Position numbers and translations under genes: made by a program. Of a stretch of 54,049 bases of DNA, positions 1-8,572 are shown piece by piece (position 1 is the first letter of the stretch; each line of letters begins with the position of its first letter). This DNA is from a virus. The stretch spans positions 1-54,049 of IMG/VR virus record IMGVR_UViG_3300018080_002591; one strand, written 5' to 3'. The notes under the pieces are model-generated. The model was not told where the DNA came from and did no database searches. It saw nothing but the letters and a program-made list of their open reading frames with translations.

Positions 1-231
1 ATACGAGATATTCAGTTTAATATTAAAGGACGCGGCGGGACTACATTAACACCTGGTCTGGAACGAGCGAGAGAACTTTGTTGTGATGTTTGCCTTGCTT
101 TTACAGATGGTTATACAGAGAATATTAATGCTTTAACCCGTAGACAGCTTCCTAAAAAATTAATTTGGGCAATAACTCCAGATGGTACTGCCGATAAAGT
201 TAATAGAACTGGATGGGTAGTAAAGTTGTAA
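1..231 (+). CDS. VWA-like domain protein, C-terminal part (5' end outside window)
   Basis: Frame 1 is open from the first base to a TAA at 229-231 and gives 76 residues with no start, so the gene begins upstream. Visible motifs are KGRGGTTLTPGLERA, then LAFTDGYTEN, then KLIWAITPDGT near the end. This order (GGGT near a helix, a strand ending in FTDG, and a W-x-I/L-T strand before the C-terminus) is what I know from VWA-like domains of the DUF2201 type, which are often preceded by a metallopeptidase-like domain. That upstream part cannot be checked here. The role in the phage is unknown. An AAGAGG at 231-236 directly after the stop could be the ribosome binding site that served the next phage gene before the HNH gene was inserted (inference). 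Confidence 0.6.
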   Translation: MRDIQFNIKGRGGTTLTPGLERARELCCDVCLAFTDGYTENINALTRRQLPKKLIWAITPDGTADKVNRTGWVVKL

Positions 232-245
232 AGAGGATAAAATAT

Positions 246-279
246 GGGTGTTGTTGAGTTTAGAAGCTCAGCAACACCC
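246..279 (+). promoter_or_regulatory. RNA hairpin ahead of the HNH endonuclease gene
   Basis: GGGTGTTGTTGAG (246-258) pairs with CTCAGCAACACCC (267-279): 13 base pairs with one G-U pair and an 8-base loop. The stem overlaps a first possible start (ATG 244, with AAGAGG at 231-236), and a second ribosome binding site (AAGAGG 286-291) and ATG at 298 follow it. It may terminate transcription from the upstream gene, although only TTATAT follows, or it may control translation of the endonuclease, as hairpins do for some T4 homing endonucleases. Confidence 0.5.
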
Positions 280-297
280 TTATATAAGAGGCAATAT

Positions 298-927
298 ATG
301 AAATATAAACCAATAAAAATAAAATGTGAAATATGTGGTAAAAAATGTAGTGGTTTGATTGGTTTATATTCACATATAAGTCAAGCTAAAAATCACATCA
401 CGGTAGAAGAATATAAAAATAAATATTCAATCGATAAATATATAAAAGAGCAAATGAAAATTATATTTTATCAAAACATCAAAATCATTGATAATGGTTG
501 TTGGTTATGGACCGGTGATATTGATAAGGATGGGTATGGTGTAATATATGCATTCTCTTATAGAACAAAAGCACATAGATTTAGTTATGAATTATTCAAT
601 AATATAATAAAAAATAATTTATGTGTTTGTCACTCTTGTGATACACCTGGGTGTGTGAATCCAAAACATCTTTGGTTAGGAACATCACCCGAAAACACAC
701 AAGATTCTATCAATAAAGGTAGACGTAACTTTATGTTTGGTGAAACTAATCCATCAAAAAGAACTGAAGTCAGAGAAAAAATTAGTAAATCATTGAAAGG
801 TAAAGCAAGACCATCTATGATAGGTAATAAAAACAACAAACTAATGTATGGTGATGATAATCCGATGAAAAACCCTGATGTAGTAAAAAAGTGTTTTGAG
901 TCAAGAAGGAGAAACAATGACTCGTAA
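298..927 (+). CDS. HNH homing-type endonuclease
   Basis: The 209-residue protein begins with a probable zinc finger (C10-x2-C13, then two His about 20 residues on). The core contains GCWLWTG, AHRFSYELF and CHSCDTPGCVNPKHLWLGT followed by N and D residues, which is the HNH fold of phage free-standing homing endonucleases. The C-terminal third has repeated N-P-(S/M)...R/K segments and KISKSLKGK, resembling NUMOD3-type DNA-binding modules. I prefer the ATG at 298 because AAGAGG stands 6 bases before it and the hairpin at 246-279 covers the alternative ATG at 244. The gene ends 11 bases inside the topoisomerase gene, an intrusion typical of selfish homing genes; topoisomerase genes are known homing targets in T4-like phages. 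It most likely cuts an HNH-less allele of this locus and spreads by repair. Confidence 0.85.
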   Translation: MKYKPIKIKCEICGKKCSGLIGLYSHISQAKNHITVEEYKNKYSIDKYIKEQMKIIFYQNIKIIDNGCWLWTGDIDKDGYGVIYAFSYRTKAHRFSYELFNNIIKNNLCVCHSCDTPGCVNPKHLWLGTSPENTQDSINKGRRNFMFGETNPSKRTEVREKISKSLKGKARPSMIGNKNNKLMYGDDNPMKNPDVVKKCFESRRRNNDS

Positions 928-2704
928 TAATTATACAGCAAAAGACATTCAAGTATTAGAAGAAATAGAACACATACGACTTAATGCTGGAATGTACGTA
1001 GGAACAACTGAAACTCCAACACATTTAATTGAAGAAGCTCTTGATAACGCTCTTGATGAAGCTCTAGCTGGTCATGCAAAAATTATTGCTGTCATGATTG
1101 ACACTAAAGAAAATAGATTTGCAGTTCTTGACGATGGACGAGGGATTCCACTCGAAGACAATACACCAATAACTATTTCATCAAAATTATTTTCAGGTGG
1201 AAAATTTCAAGATCGAAAAACAGCGTATGAAATTTCAAGTGGACTTCATGGTGTGGGGTTAATTGTTGTTAATGCATTAAGCAGCGAATATAAAATTGAA
1301 GTATGTAGAGATAATAAATTTGCTACATATAACTTTCAAAATACAAAGCTACGAAACAAAAAGATAATTAAACATGAAGGTTCAAGACCATTCGCAACCA
1401 AAATAGAATTTGTTCCAGATAAAAAATTCTTTGAAACACTTACGCCTAATCTAAATCGAATTAGGCAACGTCTAACAGCAGCTTCAGCAGAAATGCCAGA
1501 TGATATTAGTTTCGTCTTATATATCGATGGAGAAAAAGAAATATTTAAATTAACCGCATTAGAATACTTTAAACAGAATTGTTTAACAGGTCAAGATGAG
1601 GTTGAAATATATCCAATTGAAGTACAAAGAGGACCAGAAAAGTTCAATGTCCTTTTTACATATGAACAAAATGGAAGAATGACACCGAAACATATTTCTT
1701 CCGTAAATTTATTGCCAGTGACTGATGGCGGAGTTCATTACAATTGTTTTCTTGATCAACTTAAAGATTTTTTTAGGTTAAAGGCCAAGAAAAATGGTTT
1801 CGAATTTCAGTTACAAGATGTTCTTATTGGTTTGAGAGTTTACATGAGTTTGAATTTACGCGAACCAAAATTCTCAGGTCAAACAAAGGATCGATTAATT
1901 AACATCAAATCAGATATCGAAGCGTTTACAAATCAAATGAAACCGCAGATTGAAAAGATATTTGAAACAGGCGATAGATTAGATGTTCTCCTAAACCGAT
2001 TTCAAGATTATCGAAAGAAATTGGATTCACGAAAATTAGTAAAAAATGGAAGTGGTGGGAAACGTGCGTCGACTAAATTCACAAAACTAAGAGATTGTAC
2101 TCGAAGGGATGGCGAATTATATATAGTTGAAGGTGATTCAGCAGGCGGATCAATCATTCAATCAAGGAATGCAAAGATTCATGCAGTATTACCATTGCGA
2201 GGAAAATCAATTCCAAATGCAACAACAAAGAAAAATATATTAGAAAACAAAGAAGTAAAAGAATTGATTATGGCAATTGGTGCAGGTTATGGTCCACATT
2301 TTGATATTGAAAAAGTTCGATATCAGAAAATCATATGTGCAACTGATGCCGATCATGACGGAAGTCATATTGCTTGTTTGGTTTCAATGGCAATGGCAGT
2401 TCTTCTTCCTGAAATTGTGAAAACAGGTTTATATTATATTGCACAAACTCCATTATATGCGATTAATGAAAAGAAAACATTTAAACCATTGTGGAGTGAA
2501 GATGAACTTGATAAAGCAAGAGAAGCAGGAAAGCAAATCACACGATTCAAAGGACTTGGTGAATTGTCACCACATCAATTGAAAATATGTTTGTTGGATG
2601 AAGAAACAAGACATCTGACTCCAGTAACATATAGTGAAAATATTGAACAGCTTGAATGTTTATTTTCAAGTGCAGCAGAGAAAAGAAAGTTAGTAGGAGG
2701 TTAA
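917..2704 (+). CDS. Type II DNA topoisomerase large subunit (GyrB/ParE-like, T4 gp39/60 type)
   Basis: ATPase and DNA-gate (Toprim) subunit of a phage type IIA topoisomerase, expected to work with the small subunit at 7258. In 595 residues it has the GHKL ATPase motifs (catalytic E40 and N44 in EEALDNALDEA, DGRGIP at 73-78, GLHGVG at 109-114) and the Toprim motifs EGDSAGG (405-411) and DADHDG (477-482), with E405, D477 and D479 as metal ligands. KGLGE near the C-terminus is also present. The length is close to ParE, and the gene is intact, unlike T4 where gp39 and gp60 are split. I chose ATG 917 because AAGGAG lies at 906-911; a TTG at 896 in the same frame has no such site. The partner subunit is separated from it by a 4.5 kb insertion. 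Confidence 0.95.
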   Translation: MTRNNYTAKDIQVLEEIEHIRLNAGMYVGTTETPTHLIEEALDNALDEALAGHAKIIAVMIDTKENRFAVLDDGRGIPLEDNTPITISSKLFSGGKFQDRKTAYEISSGLHGVGLIVVNALSSEYKIEVCRDNKFATYNFQNTKLRNKKIIKHEGSRPFATKIEFVPDKKFFETLTPNLNRIRQRLTAASAEMPDDISFVLYIDGEKEIFKLTALEYFKQNCLTGQDEVEIYPIEVQRGPEKFNVLFTYEQNGRMTPKHISSVNLLPVTDGGVHYNCFLDQLKDFFRLKAKKNGFEFQLQDVLIGLRVYMSLNLREPKFSGQTKDRLINIKSDIEAFTNQMKPQIEKIFETGDRLDVLLNRFQDYRKKLDSRKLVKNGSGGKRASTKFTKLRDCTRRDGELYIVEGDSAGGSIIQSRNAKIHAVLPLRGKSIPNATTKKNILENKEVKELIMAIGAGYGPHFDIEKVRYQKIICATDADHDGSHIACLVSMAMAVLLPEIVKTGLYYIAQTPLYAINEKKTFKPLWSEDELDKAREAGKQITRFKGLGELSPHQLKICLLDEETRHLTPVTYSENIEQLECLFSSAAEKRKLVGG

Positions 2705-2707
2705 CCT

Positions 2708-3289
2708 ATGTCTGATATTGAAGATATAGAAAAAAGATTTTTAGAAATTTCTGGTTTAAAATGTGATTTAAGTAAATTTCCGCTCAAACCAGATGATATA
2801 AAAAATAACATCAAAATCAATAAAGATAAAAGCAATCAATTTGGTGAAGTATTTACACCATTATGGTTAGTAGATAAAATGATTCTCAAATCAGGGATTG
2901 AAAAATTACAAGAATCTAAATCAACATTAGATTTATGTGCCGGTTGGGGTCAGTTCACAATACGAATGATTCGTGCATTAGCTAATTATGATAAAGACTT
3001 TGATGTATATAAATGGTTAAAAGAAAATCATACTTTTATTGAATTACAACCAGAATCGGCATATAAGCTATTAAAGATTTTTGGAATTGATATAAATCTA
3101 TTCATTGGGGATGCTTTAAAAATTAGAGAAGTTACAAAATGGGATGGCATTTATATCTATAAAGATTATTGGAAAGAAGTCCCATTTGAATGGTTAAGTG
3201 AATATATAAATTATAATGAAAACGAATTCGTTGAAAGGATAACTAAAGACTTCTTAACTGAGAAAGAAAGTGGTGTTTTAGTTATGTGA
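2708..3289 (+). CDS. Adenine methyltransferase-like protein with SAM motifs but no NPPY
   Basis: 193 residues. FGEVFTPLWLVDKM (45-58) matches motif X of N6-adenine DNA methyltransferases, and LDLCAGWGQF (74-83) is a good SAM-binding motif I; IELQP and FIGDAL (132-137) fit the next strands. No (N/D)PP(Y/F) catalytic motif follows; the chain ends after KWDGIYIYKDYW and a short tail. By itself it probably binds SAM but cannot methylate in the usual way. It may be a truncated remnant, or one half of a split enzyme whose catalytic half is the next gene. A strong AGGAGG site precedes ATG 2708. This gene opens a very AT-rich block with the two genes after it. Confidence 0.65.
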   Translation: MSDIEDIEKRFLEISGLKCDLSKFPLKPDDIKNNIKINKDKSNQFGEVFTPLWLVDKMILKSGIEKLQESKSTLDLCAGWGQFTIRMIRALANYDKDFDVYKWLKENHTFIELQPESAYKLLKIFGIDINLFIGDALKIREVTKWDGIYIYKDYWKEVPFEWLSEYINYNENEFVERITKDFLTEKESGVLVM

Positions 3290-3296
3290 CATAACA

Positions 3297-4535
3297 ATGC
3301 TAAGTAAAGAACATAGAAATTTATTAAGAACTGAAATTGGAAGAAAATTTCTAATTGATAAAACATTAGAAGCAGTTCCGAAAGATAAGAACTGGCAAAA
3401 TTTTCACACCCCATATGATTTATGTGAAAAAATGATTTCAAAGACCGATGTTTCAAATAAAAGTATTCTTGTATTATTTAATATAGAATTTATAGAAACA
3501 TTGATTTATAAATTTGGGGTTAGTAGTAAAAGTATTTTATTTATAGCAGATTGTAGAATAGAATCTGAAATGGCTGCAAAAATATATAAAGTAGATAATA
3601 TCATCGTTAATGATATTGATGAACTACAGGAGGTATTAAAAGGTATGAAGAAATTTGATTTATGTTTCAGTAATCCTCCATATACTGGAAGTTCGGATGT
3701 TGATATTATAAAATCTATACTACCAATATGTACAGAAATAATAGTAGTTCATCCAGCTGCATGGTTACTTGATAATAAATGTCTGAAAAAATCATATTTT
3801 ACAAAATATAGAGAAGAAATTAAAAATTATTGTGAAAGTGCATATATTTTTGATGGTAATGCTGCATTTAATATAACTGGCCCATGTAGTCCTTTTACAA
3901 TTTTTAAAATTAATAAAGGGCATAATAAAAAAATTTCAGTTAATTATTTTGATGAACAACAGTTTGATGTTGATTCTGTATATGATATTACGGTATTTGG
4001 CAATGATTGGATATCAATTGTAAAACCATTTTTTAATGTTATTAATGATTATTTAAATAATAATAATAATATTTGGGATTGGGAACATAGAATAATAAAA
4101 ACGATTCACGAAAATAAATATTATTGTCAATTTAGGTCACAAGAGCCTGGGTCTCCTGATAAAAGTGGTAGGTATATGTATGGAAAAGATTTTTATAGTA
4201 TAATTCAAAAAAATACATTATCTGAAAGATATAAAATAAATTATGACGATATCGATCTAACCGATAAAAGAATTAAATTTTGGTTTAATACAGAAATTGA
4301 AAGAAATAATTTTATAGAATATTTAAAAACGAATTTTGTTAGATTTTGTATTTCAATCTTCAAAACTAATGAAAATCTACATAGACGAGAGTTATGCTTA
4401 ATTCCAGTTATGGACTTTGCCCAAGAATGGACTGATGAAAAACTATATGAATTTTTTAATATACCTCAAGAAACTATAGATTATATCACAAACTTTTTTC
4501 CTGATGATATATATGGTTTAAGGAATAGAACATGA
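3297..4535 (+). CDS. NPPY-type adenine DNA methyltransferase, Eco57I-like
   Basis: 412 residues. NFHTPYDLCEKM (35-46) is motif X, and FDLCFSNPPYTGSS with NPPY at 126-129 is the catalytic motif IV of N6-adenine methyltransferases. The motif I position reads ILVLFNIEFIE (57-67) without the usual F-x-G-x-G, a divergent form I associate with some Eco57I-type proteins. The remaining 280 residues would be target recognition; GSPDKSGRYMYGKDF is a striking polar stretch. It starts 7 bases after the SAM-motif gene ends, with no clear ribosome binding site, suggesting coupled translation, and its stop overlaps the helicase-nuclease start by 4 bases. Read with its neighbours it suggests a modification enzyme protecting DNA from the adjacent nuclease (inference). 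Confidence 0.7.
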   Translation: MLSKEHRNLLRTEIGRKFLIDKTLEAVPKDKNWQNFHTPYDLCEKMISKTDVSNKSILVLFNIEFIETLIYKFGVSSKSILFIADCRIESEMAAKIYKVDNIIVNDIDELQEVLKGMKKFDLCFSNPPYTGSSDVDIIKSILPICTEIIVVHPAAWLLDNKCLKKSYFTKYREEIKNYCESAYIFDGNAAFNITGPCSPFTIFKINKGHNKKISVNYFDEQQFDVDSVYDITVFGNDWISIVKPFFNVINDYLNNNNNIWDWEHRIIKTIHENKYYCQFRSQEPGSPDKSGRYMYGKDFYSIIQKNTLSERYKINYDDIDLTDKRIKFWFNTEIERNNFIEYLKTNFVRFCISIFKTNENLHRRELCLIPVMDFAQEWTDEKLYEFFNIPQETIDYITNFFPDDIYGLRNRT

Positions 4536-6445
4536 CTTATAATTCATTCGATGAATTTATAAACACATTAAGAAATCATCAAAAAACAGCTTTTGATGAA
4601 ATACAAAAATACCCAATTGGACAAGTGTTTATTCCAACTGGCACAGGAAAAACATGGATTCAAAAAGCTGTTCATGTAAATGATATGATTATAAAATCCA
4701 GTGAAAATAAAACTGGTGTATATGTAATTGGTGCACATAGATTATTATTATGTGAACAATTATTAGATGAAATAGTTGAATTAGCAAATAATTTTGATAT
4801 TAAATTTAGAATATTGTTTGTCGGGACGTTGGATTATAATCCAAAAATATCAAATGAAAGTATGGCTTCTACTAACGAAAAAGTTATTAATACATTCATT
4901 CAAAGTAGTATCGAAGATAATTATCATACAATCATATCTGCAACGTATCATAGTTTTGATCTTTTAACCAAAATACCAATTGATATTTGTACTTTTGATG
5001 AAGCTCATAATACAGTTAGTAATGATAGTGATCCAAAGATGTTTAGAAGGAATATTGAATTAGTAAAACCATTTATAAACCGTCAATATTTCTTTACAGC
5101 AACACCCAAAGCTATTGGTAAAACAGGTGGTCAGAGAGATGAACAATTTTATGGACCGATTTTATATAGTTTAAGTCCAAAGGAAGCAGTTGAAAGACTT
5201 GAAATTGTTCAACCAAAAATCCATACAGTTGATATAGATGGTTATTTTGATGAGAATGATGTTGTTCATAATAACAAATTATTTATAAAAACCATAAAAG
5301 AAACATTTACTGAACATGAAAAAGTTTTAAATAATATTGCAGCAAAACTTTTGGTAACTGGAAAAAATTTAGATCAAATACATCCTATATATAATGATTT
5401 AGGTTTTCAAGAATGGTGCAAATTAAATAATATTACATGTTTTCTATTTTCTTCAAGATTAGAAGAAAAATGTATAGTTGATTTTGATCCTTCTATTAAA
5501 TACAAAGAAAAATTAGAACAATTAAAACTTGATTTAAATCAAAGAGCGATCTTTTTTCATTTTGATATTTTATCAGAAGGAATAGATATTCCAAATATGA
5601 CTGGATGTCTTTTCTTTAGAAAACTAGAAACCAATGAAATTAAATTTATTCAAAACATTGGTAGATGTTCTAGGTTAATTATAGAAGATAGACAAAAAAT
5701 ATATAACAACGAAATATCTTCTATCGATGATATAAAAATGATAAAACCAGAATCATGGATTATTATACCATTATATTCAGCAAATGAATCAACAAGAAGA
5801 TATAAAAACATCTTAAGAAAATTAAGAGATACATATAATGTTCCATTCATTGATGTATTGATGAGCAGAAATGTTATTGGCAGTGAAGAAAAAGAAATAC
5901 ATTCAATAAATACATCAAATATAGAAGAATGTGATCAAAAAGATTTTTCTCTTAAACATGATTTCGAAGCAACCATGATTCAATTATTATTGGAAGAACT
6001 ACAAATTCAATTAGATCAATCAGATGATAAAGAAGAATTATTATCTGAATGGATTGATGAATCATATGGTGAAGCTGGTTTTGCATATGATCAACAACTT
6101 CTTCTTGAAGGTGCAAGAAAAGAAATAGAAACAAATATCTATGAAAGAAATAAACATGCTAGACAAAAATGTTTAGATCATCATGGTTATTCATGTAAAA
6201 TGTGTGGCAAAGAACTAGGAAAAATATATGGTCGAACAGCAGAATATGTTATTGAAGTTCATCATATTGTTCCATTATCACAAATTGGTAAACAATATAT
6301 AGTTGATCCAATAAAAGATCTAATTCCAATTTGCCCTGATTGTCATACAATTACCCACATGAAAACACCATGTTATACAATTGAAGAAATAAAAGAATTG
6401 TTAAAAAATAGGAGTCTAAATGAAAAGAAAAACGATAACAGTTGA
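4532..6445 (+). CDS. SF2 helicase-HNH nuclease fusion (restriction-like)
   Basis: 637 residues in two parts. The helicase part has Walker A FIPTGTGKT (K40), DEAH at 156-159, FTATP (motif III-like), SEGIDIPN (motif V) and QNIGRCSR (motif VI), typical of type I/III restriction-type superfamily 2 motors. After a helical region, the last ~100 residues are an HNH domain: CKMCGKEL, EVHHIVPLS and DLIPICPDCHTITH, with paired CxxC zinc ligands around the HH catalytic site. The overlap with the methyltransferase gene (ATGA) makes a three-gene unit with the layout of a compact restriction-modification or DNA-defence system. The alternative is a phage recombination helicase that gained an HNH domain. Whether it cuts unmodified or modified DNA cannot be told from sequence. 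Confidence 0.8.
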   Translation: MTYNSFDEFINTLRNHQKTAFDEIQKYPIGQVFIPTGTGKTWIQKAVHVNDMIIKSSENKTGVYVIGAHRLLLCEQLLDEIVELANNFDIKFRILFVGTLDYNPKISNESMASTNEKVINTFIQSSIEDNYHTIISATYHSFDLLTKIPIDICTFDEAHNTVSNDSDPKMFRRNIELVKPFINRQYFFTATPKAIGKTGGQRDEQFYGPILYSLSPKEAVERLEIVQPKIHTVDIDGYFDENDVVHNNKLFIKTIKETFTEHEKVLNNIAAKLLVTGKNLDQIHPIYNDLGFQEWCKLNNITCFLFSSRLEEKCIVDFDPSIKYKEKLEQLKLDLNQRAIFFHFDILSEGIDIPNMTGCLFFRKLETNEIKFIQNIGRCSRLIIEDRQKIYNNEISSIDDIKMIKPESWIIIPLYSANESTRRYKNILRKLRDTYNVPFIDVLMSRNVIGSEEKEIHSINTSNIEECDQKDFSLKHDFEATMIQLLLEELQIQLDQSDDKEELLSEWIDESYGEAGFAYDQQLLLEGARKEIETNIYERNKHARQKCLDHHGYSCKMCGKELGKIYGRTAEYVIEVHHIVPLSQIGKQYIVDPIKDLIPICPDCHTITHMKTPCYTIEEIKELLKNRSLNEKKNDNS

Positions 6446-6575
6446 TTGTCCATCTTGTCAGTATATGAAAGTCGGTGAAGATGGAAATTGCACATGCTCA
6501 TGGGGAGCCGGAAAACCCAAAAGATTATTGGAGCAAAAAGGAAAAAAGAAATTAAACTGTAAACTGAAGAGGTGA
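6420..6575 (+). CDS. Small cysteine-containing protein, unknown function
   Basis: 51 residues, basic at both ends. Four cysteines are arranged as C10-x2-C13 and C24-x-C26, with a fifth near the C-terminus, consistent with a small zinc-binding knuckle. AGGAG at 6410-6414 sits 5 bases before the ATG, and the gene overlaps the end of the helicase-nuclease by 26 bases. The next gene follows 4 bases after its stop. I do not recognise the family. Its position suggests it is either the last gene of the restriction-like cassette or the first of the small-gene run that follows. Confidence 0.6.
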   Translation: MKRKTITVDCPSCQYMKVGEDGNCTCSWGAGKPKRLLEQKGKKKLNCKLKR

Positions 6576-6579
6576 TGTC

Positions 6580-6879
6580 ATGCCTTATATTAAAAACGAA
6601 GACAAGCATGAAATGTCTGATGCTATCAATGATCTAAAAATGTTTATTGAAAGCAAAGGCGATTTGAATTACGCAATATGTGAACTTGTCGGTCGATTGA
6701 TAGATGATGATACATTATCATATACAAAAATATCTGAATGGATTGATGGAGTTCATGATGCTGAATGTGAATTACGGAGACGAATATTAACTCCATATGA
6801 GGTTAGTAAGATGGTGCAAAACGGAGATGTTCCTAGTTTTGAATCTATACTTAACCGGATTATAGAGCAAAATAAATAA
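6580..6879 (+). CDS. Conserved hypothetical phage protein (MPYIK family)
   Basis: 99 residues starting MPYIKNEDK, followed by GDLNYAI, ISEWIDGVHDAECELRRRI and PYEV...NGDV. This ordered set (MPYI start, GDLNY-I, an alpha-helical middle with E-x-RRR, and a PYE...NGDV end) is a pattern I associate with a small phage/prokaryote family of unknown function, perhaps DUF6899; the family name is from memory. It is probably all-helical. GAGGTG lies 6 bases before the ATG, inside the end of the previous gene. Its stop is adjacent to the ATG of the next gene. Confidence 0.65.
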   Translation: MPYIKNEDKHEMSDAINDLKMFIESKGDLNYAICELVGRLIDDDTLSYTKISEWIDGVHDAECELRRRILTPYEVSKMVQNGDVPSFESILNRIIEQNK

Positions 6880-7286
6880 TGGGATCTAGAGCAGATTTCT
6901 ACATTGGCATGAATAATCCAAAATGGATTGGTAGTATTAGTAGAAATGGACATCCATGGAATATTCCATGCAGATTATTGATACAAAACAATATCGTTAT
7001 GTACGAAGAAATTGTTATTGACTTTTTAGCAAATAATAATGGGTTTATTAAATCAATAGGCAATTCGTGGCCATGGCCATGGGAAAACAGTAAATTAACT
7101 AACTATTCATATTTCTTTAAAAGAAGTCATAATATGGTTTATGCATATTCAATGGTAGATAAAACAGTATTCAATCCATTGAAAATTATGCAGGGCGAAG
7201 ACATGAAAACCGCCCATGTTCACATAGCGATAAATTTTCCATTAATGGGAGTGGGTTATGGACCAAACGTTACCAAGACTGTATAA
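6879..7286 (+). CDS. Conserved hypothetical phage protein (MGSRADFYIG family)
   Basis: 135 residues starting MGSRADFYIGMNNPKWIGSI, with a conserved-looking WPWPWENS and a tyrosine-rich TNYSYFF. The start and the GWPWPW-DS block are familiar from small proteins found in many tailed phages, whose role is unknown. It overlaps the start of the topoisomerase small subunit by 29 bases, so translation is probably coupled. No catalytic motif, signal peptide or membrane segment is visible. Confidence 0.65.
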   Translation: MGSRADFYIGMNNPKWIGSISRNGHPWNIPCRLLIQNNIVMYEEIVIDFLANNNGFIKSIGNSWPWPWENSKLTNYSYFFKRSHNMVYAYSMVDKTVFNPLKIMQGEDMKTAHVHIAINFPLMGVGYGPNVTKTV

Positions 7287-8562
7287 GGATTACGGGGAGT
7301 ATTCAAATTATCGGAATTTTCCCTTAGACCTTGACGGTCTTAAACCTGTAGAACGAAGAGTATTATTATCAGCTTACAAAATTGCGAGAGCTAAATATGT
7401 AAAATCACGGCAAGTTGATTCATATACAACTGGACACTATCACCCACATGGAGAATGTTACGGGACGATTGTTCAATTAGTTCGTCAAGGGTTTTTGATT
7501 GGTCAAGGTAATTTCGGATCTAATGTTGGTGTTGAACCAACCGGTCCAGCAGCACCAAGATATACAGAATGCAAAATTGATCCACGAACATTGGAATTAG
7601 CATTTAAGTATATTAAATACTGTCCTGAAGTCCCAACTGAATTAGGTGACAAGGAACCAGTATTTTTACCAACAATGATACCGATATGTTTATTAGGAAA
7701 TGATTATACTCAAGGCATTGGATTTGGTTATAAAACATTCATACCATGTTTTTCATATACTTCATTAAAAAATAGACTTATGTGGTTATTGGGTCATAGA
7801 AAAACTGAACCTGTTCCTGTTCCTAATTCGGATTGTACAGTAACAGCTTCACCTTCTGACCTGAAAAAACTATTAACAACAGGAAAAAATAAAATAGATG
7901 TTGAAGGGATTATCGAAGAAAATCCCAAATTAAATAAAGTTATATTAAAATCATGGCCGCCCGGTAAAAGATTTGAAACGATTCTAAATAAGTTTTCTGC
8001 GGAATTGGATTCGGGTATGATTGGTTTTACAGATCTATCATCATTTGAAACAGAAATTGTTTTTCAGGTGTTGAGAGAAAGAAGTCGCGATAAAATATAT
8101 CAAGATTTTGTAGCAAAGTTGAAAGATGTAATTAAAGGAACGATATCATTTGAAACAACGGTAGTTGATAGTAACAGGAAAGTTGTTGTTAAATCAGTCG
8201 ATGATCTTCTTTTGGACACATACAAAATGTTCGCTGGAATGAATGAGACAATGCTTAATGAAGAAGTCAGAAGAACTGATGATCAAATTGCAGAATATAA
8301 TTTACTCGATATAGTAAGACCTGTACTAGCATCATGTATCAAAGATGGGTTTGATATGGAAATGACATTTACATTTATTAAAGATGCAATAGAAAAAATT
8401 GACCTTGATGCAGTAAAAGAGTTAGTAAATAAATATAAAATCAGCAAACTATTAACTTTAGATACTGATACACAAGAATTAGTTGATAAAAAACAACAGT
8501 TTACCCAAACGCTAGCAGAGTTGGACAAATTTTTAGTAGAACAATATTCAATGTTTAAATAA
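7258..8562 (+). CDS. Type II DNA topoisomerase small subunit (GyrA/ParC-like, T4 gp52 type)
   Basis: DNA breakage-reunion subunit partnering the gene at 917. In 434 residues it has LDGLKPVERRVL, the YHPHG segment (61-65) and the catalytic tyrosine Y102 in APRYTE. It ends after the coiled-coil/tower region and lacks a GyrA C-terminal wrapping domain, so it should relax or decatenate rather than supercoil, like T4 gp52 (about 440 residues). One oddity is YHPHGE, where most GyrA/ParC have YHPHGD; this is conservative. The long helical C-terminus with QELVDKKQQFTQTLAELDKF matches the family. GGGAGTGG precedes ATG 7258 within the previous gene. Confidence 0.95.
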   Translation: MDQTLPRLYKDYGEYSNYRNFPLDLDGLKPVERRVLLSAYKIARAKYVKSRQVDSYTTGHYHPHGECYGTIVQLVRQGFLIGQGNFGSNVGVEPTGPAAPRYTECKIDPRTLELAFKYIKYCPEVPTELGDKEPVFLPTMIPICLLGNDYTQGIGFGYKTFIPCFSYTSLKNRLMWLLGHRKTEPVPVPNSDCTVTASPSDLKKLLTTGKNKIDVEGIIEENPKLNKVILKSWPPGKRFETILNKFSAELDSGMIGFTDLSSFETEIVFQVLRERSRDKIYQDFVAKLKDVIKGTISFETTVVDSNRKVVVKSVDDLLLDTYKMFAGMNETMLNEEVRRTDDQIAEYNLLDIVRPVLASCIKDGFDMEMTFTFIKDAIEKIDLDAVKELVNKYKISKLLTLDTDTQELVDKKQQFTQTLAELDKFLVEQYSMFK

Positions 8563-8572
8563 GGGAGACTAT

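Noticed and set aside
896-916. Longer start (TTG) for the topoisomerase large subunit
   Set aside because: AAGGAG at 906-911 is placed for ATG 917 and lies inside the extension.
917-2704. An intron or bypass element in the topoisomerase large subunit as in T4 gene 60
   Set aside because: The reading frame is continuous through ATPase and Toprim motifs.
3240-3300. A frameshift joining the two methyltransferase-like genes
   Set aside because: The frame of the second gene has stops at 3240 and 3255 upstream of its ATG, and the first frame closes shortly after 3289, so a single shift does not give a sensible fusion.
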